A DNA stretch of 64,000 nucleotides from Excoecaria cochinchinensis (lineage: Eukaryota; Streptophyta; Magnoliopsida; Malpighiales; Euphorbiaceae). How positions within the stretch are numbered: position 1 is the stretch's first letter; each line of letters starts with the position of its first letter. The translations under genes were made by a program, and so were the position numbers. This document shows positions 12,841 through 23,511 of this stretch, in pieces. The DNA lies in NCBI GenBank assembly GCA_947683425.1, contig CANTUQ010000317.1:1-64000 (forward strand), read 5' to 3'. The notes under the pieces are model-generated. The model was not told the DNA's origin. It made no database searches and was given only the letters and a program-made list of their open reading frames with translations.

Positions 12841-13960
12841 AAATCACCAGAATCGAAAAATCGTAAAAAGTGGTGAAATTTCGGATCCGAGTCCAATAAT
12901 TCGGGAAAACTTGATTGGGATAGCTACTGGAAGCTTGCCGGTCACAACGCATCGAGAATTGGCTTCGTCGGAATCCGACGGATTTCCCTAGGGGTACCCC
13001 TAGGGAAAATCACCAGAATCGAAAAATCGTAAAAAGTGGTGAAATTTCGGATCCGAGTCCAATAATTCGGAAAAACTTGATTGGGATAGCTACTGGAAGC
13101 TTGCCGGTCACAACGCATCGAGAATTGGCTTCGTCGGAATCCGACGGATTTCCCTAGGGGGTACCCCTAGGGAAAATCACCAGAATCGAAAAATCGTAAA
13201 AAGTGGTGAAATTTCGGATCCGAGTCCAATAATTCGGGAAAACTTGATTGGGATAGCTACTGGAAGCTTTCCGGTCACAACGCATCGAGAATTGGCTTCG
13301 TCGGAATCCGACGAATTTCCCTAGGGGTACCCCTAGGGAAAATCACCAGAATCGAAAAATCGTAAAAAGTGGTGAAATTTCGGATCCGAGTCCAATAATT
13401 CGGGAAAACTTATTTGGGATAGCTACTGGAAGCTTGCCGGTCACAACGCATCGAGAATTGGCTTCGTCGGAATCCGACGGATTTCCCTTGGGGTACCCCT
13501 AGGGAAAATCACCAGAATCGAAAAATCGTAAAAAGTGGTGAAATTTCGGATCCGAGACCAATAATTCGGGAAAACTTGATTGGGATAGCTACTGGAAGCT
13601 TGCCGGTCACAACGCATTGAGAATTGGCTTCGTCGGAATCCGACGAATTTTCCTAGGGGTACCCCTAAGGAAAATCACCAGAATCGAAAAATCGTAAAAA
13701 GTGGTGAAATTTCGGATCCGAGTCCAATAATTCGGAAAAACTTGATTGGGATAGCTACTGGAAGCTTGCCGGTCACAACGCATCGAGAATTGGCTTCGTC
13801 GGAATCCGACGGATTTCCCTAGGGGTACCCCTAGGGAAAATCACCAGAATCGAAAAATCGTAAAAAGTGGTGAAATTTCGGATCCGAGACCAATAATTCG
13901 GGAAAACTTGATTGGGATAGCTACTGGAAGCTTGCCGGTCACAACGCATCGAGAATTGGC

Positions 13961-13979
13961 TTCGTCGGAATCCGACGAA
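13961..13979. repeat. Small dyad of the monomer (example)
   Basis: TTCGTCGGAATCCGACGAA: two nine-base arms that pair perfectly around one central A. It recurs in nearly every monomer that has the GAATTT or long configuration. The array inversion near 40 kb is centred on this element. Read as CTTCGTCGGAATCCGAC, it resembles a CENP-B box by eye, but only in part (see findings). No binding protein can be inferred from sequence alone. Confidence 0.9.
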
Positions 13980-14005
13980 TTTCCCTAGGGGTACCCCTAG
14001 GGAAA
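13980..14005. repeat. Large palindrome of the monomer (example)
   Basis: A 26-nt perfect palindrome whose core is CCCTAGGGGTACCCCTAGGG, flanked by TTT and AAA. It has two AvrII-type CCTAGG sites and a central KpnI site. It could in principle extrude as a hairpin with 13-bp arms. It is the part of the monomer where I most often see indels: a 12-bp loss near 12,345 and 12,831, a 3-bp loss near 12,507, the 9-bp losses of the right arm, and a one-base G gain in several higher-order repeats. Confidence 0.9.
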
Positions 14006-14018
14006 ATCACCAGAATCG

Positions 14019-14184
14019 AAAAATCGTAAAAAGTGGTGAAATTTCGGATCCGAGTCCAATAATTCGGGAAAACTTGATTGGGATAGCTACTGGAAGCTTG
14101 CCGGTCACAACGCATCGAGAATTGGCTTCGTCGGAATCCGACGGATTTCCCTAGGGGTACCCCTAGGGAAAATCACCAGAATCG
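14019..14184 (+). repeat. Reference short monomer, 166 bp, GGATTT subtype
   Basis: The next monomer downstream, also 166 bp and close to the family consensus. It differs from the other short subtype by reading GACGGATTT between the dyad and the large palindrome. The difference matters because the long form contains both GAATTT and GGATTT, ten bases apart, so each short subtype keeps one of the two. The subtypes alternate irregularly through much of the left arm. Confidence 0.95.
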
Positions 14185-14314
14185 AAAAATCGTAAAAAGT
14201 GGTGAAATTTCGGATCCGAGTCCAATAATTCGGGAAAACTTGATTGGGATAGCTACTGGAAGCTTGCCGGTCACAACGCATCGAGAATTGGCTTCGTCGA
14301 AATCCGACGGATTT

Positions 14315-16318
14315 CCCTAGGGGGTACCCCTAGGGAAAATCACCAGAATCGAAAAATCGTAAAAAGTGGTGAAATTTCGGATCCGAGTCCAATAATTCGG
14401 GAAAACTTGATTGGGATAGCTACTGGAAGCTTTCCGGTCACAACGCATCGAGAATTGGCTTCGTCGGAATCCGACGAATTTCCCTAGGGGTACCCCTAGG
14501 GAAAATCACCAGAATCGAAAAATCGTAAAAAGTGGTGAAATTTCGGATCCGAGTCCAATAATTCGGGAAAACTTGTTTGGGATAGCTACTGGGAGCTTGC
14601 CGGTCACAACGCATCGAGAATTGGCTTCGTCGGAATCCGACGGATTTCCCTTGGGGTACCCCTAGGGAAAATCACCAGAATCGAAAAATCGTAAAAAGTG
14701 GTGAAATTTCGGATCCGAGACCAATAATTCGGGAAAACTTGATTGGGATAGCTACTGGAAGCTTGCCGGTCACAACGCATTGAGAATTGGCTTCGTCGGA
14801 ATCCGACGAATTTTCCTAGGGGTACCCCTAAGGAAAATCACCAGAATCGAAAAATCGTAAAAAGTGGTGAAATTTCGGATCCGAGTCCAATAATTCAGAA
14901 AAACTTGATTGGGATAGCTACTGGAAGCTTGCCGGTCACAACGCATCGAGAATTGGCTTCGTCGGAATCCGATGAATTTTTACGGATTTCCCTAGGGGTA
15001 CCCCTAGGGAAAATCACCAGAATCGAAAAATCGTAAAAAGTGGTGAAATTTCGGATCCGAGTCCAATAATTCGGGAAAACTTGATTGGGATAGCTACTGG
15101 AAGCTTGCCGGTCACAACGCATCGAGAATTGGCTTCGTCGGAATCCGACGAATTTTCCTAGGGGTACCCCTAGGGAAAATCTCCAGAATCGAAAAATCGT
15201 AAAAAGTGGTGAAATTTCGGATCCGAGTCCAATAATTCGGGAAAACTTGATTGGGATAGCTACTAGAAGCTTGCCGGTCACAACGCATCGAGAATTGGCT
15301 TCGTCGGAATCCGACGAATTTCCCTAGGGGTACCCCTAGGAAAAATCACCATAATCGAAAAATCGTAAAAAGTGGTGAAATTTCGGATCCGAGTCCAATA
15401 ATTCGGGAAAACTTGATTGGGATAGCTACTGGAAGCTTTCCGGTCACAACGCATCGAGAATCGGCTTCGTCGGAATCCGACGGATTTCCCTAGGGGTACC
15501 CCTAGGGAAAATCACCAGAATCGAAAAATCGTAAAAAGTGGTGAAATTTCGGATCCGAGACCAATAATTCGGGAAAACTTGATTGGGATAGCTACTGGAA
15601 GCTTGCCGGTCACAACGCATCGAGAATTGGCTTCGTCGGAATCCGACGAATTTCCCTAGGGGTACCCCTAGGGAAAATCACCAGAATCGAAAAATCGTAA
15701 AAAGTGGTGAAATTTCGGATCCGAGTCCAATAATTCGGGAAAACTTATTTGGGATAGCTACTGGAAGCTTGCCGGTCACAACGCATCGAGAATTGGCTTC
15801 GTCGGAATCCGACGGATTTCCCTTGGGGTACCCCTAGGGAAAATCACCAGAATCGAAAAATCGTAAAAAGTGTTGAAATTTCGGATCCGAGACCAATAAT
15901 TCGGGAAAACTTGATTGGGATAGCTACTGGAAGCTTGCCGGTCACAACGCATTGAGAATTGGCTTCGTCGGAATCCGACGAATTTTCCTAGGGGTACCCC
16001 TAGGGAAAATCACCAGAATCGAAAAATCGTAAAAAGTGGTGAAATTTCGGATCCGAGTCCAATAATTCGGAAAAACTTGATTGGGATAGCTACTGGAAGC
16101 TTGCCGGGTCACAACGCATCGAGAATTGGCTTCGTCGGAATCCGACGGATTTCCCTAGGGGTACCCCTAGGGAAAATCACCAGAATCGAAAAATTGTAAA
16201 AAGTGGTGAAATTTCGGATCCGAGTCCAATAATTCGGGAAAACTTGATTGGGATAGCTACTGGAAGCTTGCCGGTCACAACGCATCGAGAATTGGCTTCG
16301 TCGGAATCCGACGGATTT
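14315..16318 (+). repeat. 12-monomer 2.0-kb higher-order repeat, copy E1
   Basis: Eleven short and one long monomer. Ordered markers: five-G palindrome, CTTGTTTGGG, GCATTGAG, GATGAATTTTT (the only long unit), CTCCAGAATC, CTACTAGAAG, CCATAATCG with GAATCGG, CTTATTTGGG, and GTGTTGAAA. Observed length is 2,004 bp, explained by 11 x 166 + 176, plus the extra G in the palindrome and one extra G near 16,106. Confidence 0.88.
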
Positions 16319-18323
16319 CCCTAGGGGGTACCCCTAGGGAAAATCACCAGAATCGAAAAATCGTAAAAAGTGGTGAAATTTCGGATCCGAGTCCAATAAT
16401 TCGGGAAAACTTGATTGGGATAGCTACTGGAAGCTTTCCGGTCACAACGCATCGAGAATTGGCTTCGTCGGAATCCGACGAATTTCCCTAGGGGTACCCC
16501 TAGGGAAAATCACCAGAATCGAAAAATCGTAAAAAGTGGTGAAATTTCGGATCCGAGTCCAATAATTCGGGAAAACTTGTTTGGGATAGCTACTGGAAGC
16601 TTGCCGGTCACAACGCATCGAGAATTGGCTTCGTCGGAATCCGACGGATTTCCCTTGGGGTACCCCTAGGGAAAATCACCAGAATCGAAAAATCGTAAAA
16701 AGTGGTGAAATTTCGGATCCGAGACCAATAATTCGGGAAAACTTGATTGGGATAGCTACTGGAAGCTTGCCGGTCACAACGCATTGAGAATTGGCTTCGT
16801 CGGAATCCGACGAATTTTCCTAGGGGTACCCCTAGGGAAAATCACCAGAATCGAAAAATCGTAAAAAGTGGTGAAATTTCGGATCCGAGTCCAATAATTC
16901 GGAAAAACTTGATTGGGATAGCTACTGGAAGCTTGCCGGTCACAACGCATCGAGAATTGGCTTCGTCGGAATCCGATGAATTTTTACGGATTTCCCTAGG
17001 GGTACCCCTAGGGAAAATCACCAGAATCGAAAAATCGTAAAAAAGTGGTGAAATTTCGGATCCGAGTCCAATAATTCGGGAAAACTTGATTGGGATAGCT
17101 ACTGGAAGCTTGCCGGTCACAACGCATCGAGAATTGGCTTCGTCGGAATCCGACGAATTTTCTAGGGGTACCCCTAGGGAAAATCTCCAGAATCGAAAAA
17201 TCGTAAAAAGTGGTGAAATTTCGGATCCGAGTCCAATAATTCGGGAAAACTTGATTGGGATAGCTACTAGAAGCTTGCCGGTCACAACGCATCGAGAATT
17301 GGCTTCGTCGGAATCCGACGAATTTCCCTAGGGGTACCCCTAGGGAAAATCACCATAATCGAAAAATCGTAAAAAGTGGTGAAATTTCGGATCCGAGTCC
17401 AATAATTCGGGAAAACTTGATTGGGATAGCTACTGGAAGCTTTCCGGTCACAACGCATCGAGAATCGGCTTCGTCGGAATCCGACGGATTTCCCTAGGGG
17501 TACCCCTAGGGAAAATCACCAGAATCGAAAAATCGTAAAAAGTGGTGAAATTTCGGATCCGAGACCAATAATTCGGGAAAACATGATTGGGATAGCTACT
17601 GGAAGCTTGCCGGTCACAACGCATCGAGAATTGGCTTCGTCGGAATCCGACGAATTTCCCTAGGGGTACCCCTAGGGAAAATCACCAGAATCGAAAAATC
17701 GTTAAAAAGTGGTGAAATTTCGGATCCGAGTCCAATAATTCGGGAAAACTTATTTGGGATAGCTACTGGAAGCTTGCCGGGTCACAACGCATCGAGAATT
17801 GGCTTCGTCGGAATCCGACGGATTTCCCTTGGGGTACCCCTAGGGAAAATCACCAGAATCGAAAAATCGTAAAAAGTGTTGAAATTTCGGATCCGAGACC
17901 AATAATTCGGGAAAAATTGATTGGGATAGCTACTGGAAGCTTGCCGGTCACAACGCATTGAGAATTGGCTTCGTCGGAATCCGACGAATTTTCCTAGGGG
18001 TACCCCTAGGGAAAATCACCAGAATCGAAAAATCGTAAAAAGTGGTGAAATTTCGGATCCGAGTCCAATAATTCGGAAAAACTTGATTGGGATAGCTACT
18101 GGAAGCTTGCCGGTCACAACGCATCGAGAATTGGCTTCGTCGGAATCCGACGGATTTCCCTAGGGGTACCCCTAGGGAAAATCACCAGAATCGAAAAATT
18201 GTAAAAAGTGGTGAAATTTCGGATCCGAGTCCAATAATTCGGGAAAACTTGATTGGGATAGCTACTGGAAGCTTGCCGGTCACAACGCATCGAGAATTGG
18301 CTTCGTCGGAATCCGACGGATTT
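16319..18323 (+). repeat. 12-monomer 2.0-kb higher-order repeat, copy E2
   Basis: Second copy, 2,005 bp, with the full ordered marker set of E1. Copy-specific single-base changes include an extra A near 17,041, a missing base near 17,158, an inserted T near 17,703 and an extra G near 17,780. GAAAAATTGTAAA near 16,191 and 18,196, marking the monomer before the five-G unit, ties the copies together. Confidence 0.88.
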
Positions 18324-20328
18324 CCCTAGGGGGTACCCCTAGGGAAAATCACCAGAATCGAAAAATCGTAAAAAGTGGTGAAATTTCGGATCCGAGTCCA
18401 ATAATTCGGGAAAACTTGATTGGGATAGCTACTGGAAGCTTTCCGGTCACAACGCATCGAGAATTGGCTTCGTCGGAATCCGACGAATTTCCCTAGGGGT
18501 ACCCCTAGGGAAAATCACCAGAATCGAAAAATCGTAAAAAGTGGTGAAATTTCGGATCCGAGTCCAATAATTCGGGGAAAACTTGTTTGGGATAGCTACT
18601 GGAAGCTTGCCGGTCACAACGCATCGAGAATTGGCTTCGTCGGAATCCGACGGATTTCCCTTGGGGTACCCCTAGGGAAAATCACCAGAATCGAAAAATC
18701 GTAAAAAGTGGTGAAATTTCGGATCCGAGACCAATAATTCGGGAAAACTTGATTGGGATAGCTACTGGAAGCTTGCCGGTCACAACGCATTGAGAATTGG
18801 CTTCGTCGGAATCCGACGAATTTTCCTAGGGGTACCCCTAGGGAAAATCACCAGAATCGAAAAATCGTAAAAAGTGGTGAAATTTCGGATCCGAGTCCAA
18901 TAATTCGGAAAAACTTGATTGGGATAGCTACTGGAAGCTTGCCGGTCACAACGCATCGAGAATTGGCTTCGTCGGAATCCGATGAATTTTTACGGATTTC
19001 CCTAGGGGTACCCCTAGGGAAAATCACCAGAATCGAAAAATCGTAAAAAGTGGTGAAATTTCGGATCCGAGTCCAATAATTCGGGAAAACTTGATTGGGA
19101 TAGCTACTGGAAGCTTGCCGGTCACAACGCATCGAGAATTGGCTTCGTCGGAATCCGACGAATTTTCCTAGGGGTACCCCTAGGGAAAATCTCCAGAATC
19201 AAAAAATCGTAAAAAGTGGTGAAATTTCGGATCCGAGTCCAATAATTCGGGAAAACTTGATTGGGATAGCTACTAGAAGCTTGCCGGTCACAACGCATCG
19301 AGAATTGGCTTCGTCGGAATCCGACGAATTTCCCTAGGGGTACCCCTAGGGAAAATCACCATAATCGAAAAATCGTAAAAAGTGGTGAAATTTCGGATCC
19401 GAGTCCAATAATTCGGGAAAACTTGATTGGGATAGCTACTGGAAGCTTTCCGGTCACAACGCATCGAGAATCGGCTTCGTCGGAATCCGACGGATTTCCC
19501 TAGGGGTACCCCTAGGGAAAATCACCAGAATCGAAAAAATCGTAAAAAGTGGTGAAATTTCGGATCCGAGACCAATAATTCGGGAAAACTTGATTGGGAT
19601 AGCTACTGGAAGCTTGTCGGTCACAACGCATCGAGAATTGGCTTCGTCGGAATCCGACGAATTTCCCTAGGGGTACCCCTAGGGAAAATCACCAGAATCG
19701 AAAAATCGTAAAAAGTGGTGAAATTTCGGATCCGAGTCCAATAATTCGGGAAAACTTATTTGGGATAGCTACTGGAAGCTTGCCGGTCACAACGCATCGA
19801 GAATTGGCTTCGTCGGAATCCGACGGATTTCCCTTGGGGTACCCCTAGGGAAAATCACCAGAATCGAAAAATCGTAAAAAGTGTTGAAATTTCGGATCCG
19901 AGACCAATAATTCGGGGAAAACTTGATTGGGATAGCTACTGGAAGCTTGCCGGTCACAACGCATGAGAATTGGCTTCGTCGGAATCCGACGAATTTTCCT
20001 AGGGGTACCCCTAGGGAAAATCACCAGAATCGAAAAATCGTAAAAAGTGGTGAAATTTCGGATCCGAGTCCAATAATTCGGAAAAACTTGATTGGGATAG
20101 CTACTGGAAGCTTGCCGGTCACAACGCATCGAGAATTGGCTTCGTCGGAATCCGACGGATTTCCCTAGGGGTACCCCTAGGGAAAATCACCAGAATCGAA
20201 AAATTGTAAAAAGTGGTGAAATTTCGGATCCGAGTCCAATAATTCGGGAAAACTTGATTGGGATAGCTACTGGAAGCTTGCCGGTCACAACGCATCGAGA
20301 ATTGGCTTCGTCGGAATCCGACGGATTT
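18324..20328 (+). repeat. 12-monomer 2.0-kb higher-order repeat, copy E3
   Basis: Third copy, 2,005 bp, same marker order. Copy-specific changes include an extra G near 18,575 and 19,915, an extra A near 19,536, GCTTGTCGG near 19,613, and GCATGAG (one base lost) near 19,963. The three copies together form the most regular higher-order structure in the left arm. Confidence 0.88.
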
Positions 20329-22009
20329 CCCTAGGGGGTACCCCTAGGGAAAATCACCAGAATCGAAAAATCGTAAAAAGTGGTGAAATTTCGGATCCGA
20401 GTCCAATAATTCGGGAAAACTTGATTGGGATAGCTACTGGGAAGCTTTCCGGTCACAACGCATCGAGAATTGGCTTCGTCGGAATCCGACGAATTTCCCT
20501 AGGGGTACCCCTAGGGAAAATCACCAGAATCGAAAAATCGTAAAAAGTGGTGAAATTTCGGATCCGAGTCCAATAATTCGGGAAAACTTGTTTGGGATAG
20601 CTACTGGAATCTTGCCGGTCACAACGCATCGAGAATTGGCTTCGTCGGAATCCGACGGATTTCCCTTGGGGTACCCCTAGGGAAAATCACCAGAATCGAA
20701 AAATCGTAAAAAGTGGTGAAATTTCGGATCCGAGACCAATAATTCGGGAAAACTTGATTGGGATAGCTACTGGAAGCTTGCCGGTCACAACGCATTGAGA
20801 ATTGGCTTCGTCGGAATCCGACGAATTTTCCTAGGGGTACCCCTAGGGAAAATCACCAGAATCGAAAAATCGTAAAAAGTGGTGAAATTTCGGATCCGAG
20901 TCCAATAATTCGGAAAAACTTGATTGGGATAGCTACTGGAAGCTTTCGGTCACAACGCATCGAGAATTGGCTTCGTCGGAATCCGATGAATTTTTACGGA
21001 TTTCCCTAGGGGTACCCCTAGGGAAAATCACCAGAATCGAAAATCGTAAAAAGTGGTGAAATTTCGGATCCGAGTCCAATAATTCGGGAAAACTTGATTG
21101 GGATAGCTACTGGAAGCTTGCCGGTCACAACGCATCGAGAATTGGCTTCGTCGGAATCCGACGGATTTCCCTAGGGGTACCCCTAGGGAAAATCACCAGA
21201 ATCGAAAAATCGTAAAAAGTGGTGAAATTTCGGATCCGAGTCCAATAATTCGGGAAAACTTGATTGGGATAGCTACTGGAAGCTTGCCGGTCACAACGCA
21301 TCGAGAATTGGCTTCGTCGGAATCCGACGGATTTCCCTAGGGGGTACCCCTAGGGAAAATCACCAGAATCCAAAAATCGTAAAAAGTGGTGAAATTTCGG
21401 ATCCGAGTCCAATAATTCGGGAAAACTTGATTAGGATAGCTACTGGAAGCTTGCCGGTCACAACGCATCGAGAATTGGCTTCGTCGGAATCCGACGAATT
21501 TTCCTAGGGGTACCCCTAGGGAAAATCACCAGAATCGAAAAATCGTAAAAAGTGGTGAAATTTCGGATCCGAGTCCAATAATTCGGAAAAACTTGATTGG
21601 GATAGCTACTGGAAGCTTTCCGGTCACAACGCATCGAGAATTGGCTTCGTCGGAATCCGATGAATTTTTACGGATTTCCCTAGGGGTACCCCTAGGGAAA
21701 ATCACCAGAATCGAAAAATCGTAAAAAGTGGTGAAATTTCGGATCCGAGTCCAATAATTCGGGAAAACTTGATTGGGATAGCTACTGGAAGCTTGCCGGT
21801 CACAACGCATCGAGAATTGGCTTCGTCGGAATCCGACGGATTTCCCTAGGGGTACCCCTAGGGAAAATCACCAGAATCGAAAAATCGTAAAAAGTGGTGA
21901 AATTTCGGATCCGAGTCCAATAATTCGGGAAAACTTGATTGGGATAGCTACTGGAAGCTTGCCGGTCACAACGCATCGAGAATTGGCTTCGTCGGAATCC
22001 GACGGATTT
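20329..22009 (+). repeat. Truncated 12-mer copy (E4) and 675-bp reamplified sub-unit
   Basis: A fourth copy of the 2.0-kb unit starts at the five-G palindrome but reaches the next five-G palindrome after only about 1,006 bp (at 21,335). The following one is 675 bp later (22,010). The 675-bp sub-unit is three short and one long monomer plus the extra G. It carries GATGAATTTTT near 20,985 and again near 21,659, and GAATCCAAAAATCG near 21,366 and 22,041. A four-monomer slice of the larger repeat has thus been duplicated by itself. Confidence 0.82.
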
Positions 22010-23511
22010 CCCTAGGGGGTACCCCTAGGGAAAATCACCAGAATCCAAAAATCGTAAAAAGTGGTGAAATTTCGGATCCGAGTCCAATAATTCGGGAAAA
22101 CTTGATTGGGATAGCTACTGGAAGCTTGCCGGTCACAACGCATCGAGAATTGGCTTCGTCGGAATCCGACGAATTTTCCTAGGGGTACCCCTAGGGAAAA
22201 TCACCAGAATCGAAAAATCGTAAAAAGTGGTGAAATTTCGGATCCGAGTCCAATAATTCGGGAAAACTTGATTGGGATAGCTACTAGAAGCTTGCCGGTC
22301 ACAACGCATCGAGAATTGGCTTCGTCGGAATCCGACGAATTTCCCTAGGGGTACCCCTAGGGAAAATCACCATAATCGAAAAATCGTAAAAAGTGGTGAA
22401 ATTTCGGATCCGAGTCCAATAATTCGGGAAAACTTGATTGGGATAGCTACTGGAAGCTTTCCGGTCACAACGCATCGAGAATCGGCTTCGTCGGAATCCG
22501 ACGGATTTCCCTAGGGGTACCCCTAGGGAAAATCACCAGAATCGAAAAATCGTAAAAAGTGGAGAAATTTCGGATCCGAGACCAATAATTCGGGAAAACT
22601 TGATTGGGATAGCTACTGGAAGCTTGCCGGTCACAACGCATCGAGAATTGGCTTCGTCGGAATCCGACGAATTTCCCTAGGGGTACCCCTAGGGAAAATC
22701 ACCAGAATCGAAAAATCGTAAAAAGTGGTGAAATTTCGGATCCGAGTCCAATAATTCGGGAAAACTTGATTCGGATAGCTACTGGAAGCTTGCCGGTCAC
22801 AACGCATTGAAAATTGGCTTCTTCGGAATCCGACGAATTTTTACGGATTTCCCTAGGGGTACCCATAGGAAAAATCACTAGAATCGAAAAATCGTAAAAA
22901 GTGGTGAAATTTCGGATCCGAGTCTAATAATTCGGGAAAACTTGATTGGGAAAGCTACTAGAAGATTGCCGGTCACAACGCATCGAGAATTGGCTTCGTC
23001 GGAATCCGAAGAATTTCCCTAGGGGTACCCCTAGGGAAAATCACCAGAATCGAAAAATCGTAAAAAGTGGTGAAATTTCGGATCCGAGTCCAATAATTCG
23101 GGAAAACTTGATTCGGATAGCTACTGGAAGCTTGCCGGTCACAACGCATCGAGAATTGGCTTCTTCGGAATCCGACGAATTTTTACGGATTTCCCTAGGG
23201 GTACCCATAGGAAAAATCACCAGAATCGAAAAATCGTAAAAGTGGTGAAATTTCGGATCCGAGTCCAATAATTCGGGAAAACTTGATTGGGATAGCTACT
23301 GGAAGCTTGCCGGTCACAACGCATCGAGAATTGGCTTCGTCGGAATCCGACGAATTTTTACGGATTTCCCTAGGGGTACCCCTAGGGAAAATCACCAGAA
23401 TCGAAAAATCGTAAAAAGTGGTGAAATTTCGGATCCGAGTCCAATAATTCGGGAAAACTTGATTGGGATAGCTACTGGAAGCTTTCCGGTCACAACGCAT
23501 CGAGAATCGGC
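22010..23511 (+). repeat. Transition: end of the 2.0-kb type, start of CTTCTTCGG units
   Basis: Begins with further monomers of the 2.0-kb type (CTACTAGAAG near 22,284, CCATAATCG near 22,370, GAATCGG near 22,489). From about 22,710 to 23,215 it carries three monomers marked GATTCGG with GCATTGAAAATT, then GGGAAAGC, then GATTCGG with CTTCTTCGG and CCCATAGG. The same ordered trio lies at about 33,328-33,833. No non-satellite sequence is present. Confidence 0.78.

Larger units (their letters stand above)
13853..14018 (+). repeat. Reference short monomer, 166 bp, GAATTT subtype
   Basis: A clean example of the short form. Within the unit: two A5 tracts at bases 1-5 and 10-14; a 10-nt perfect palindrome TCGGATCCGA at 26-35 holding the BamHI site; the HindIII site at about 77-82; a 19-nt dyad at 109-127; and a 26-nt palindrome at 128-153 with the KpnI site at its centre. 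The last two elements abut directly. The subtype is defined by GACGAATTT between them. This copy differs from the common sequence by GAGACC in place of GAGTCC, a frequent variant. Confidence 0.95.
12841..14314 (+). repeat. Incomplete precursor of the 12-monomer repeat
   Basis: Short monomers carrying markers of the following 2.0-kb repeat: a palindrome with five G bases at about 13,152, CTTATTTGGG near 13,408 and GCATTGAG near 13,614. From the five-G palindrome to the next one at 14,315 is 1,163 bp, which is seven 166-bp monomers plus the extra G. It lacks the long monomer found in the full unit, so it is either a deleted copy or an earlier state. Confidence 0.78.

Noticed and set aside
13980..14005. 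The large palindrome as a transcription terminator or operator
   Set aside because: It has no loop, no following T run in a gene context and no gene nearby, and it occurs in most monomers. It is a structural part of the repeat.
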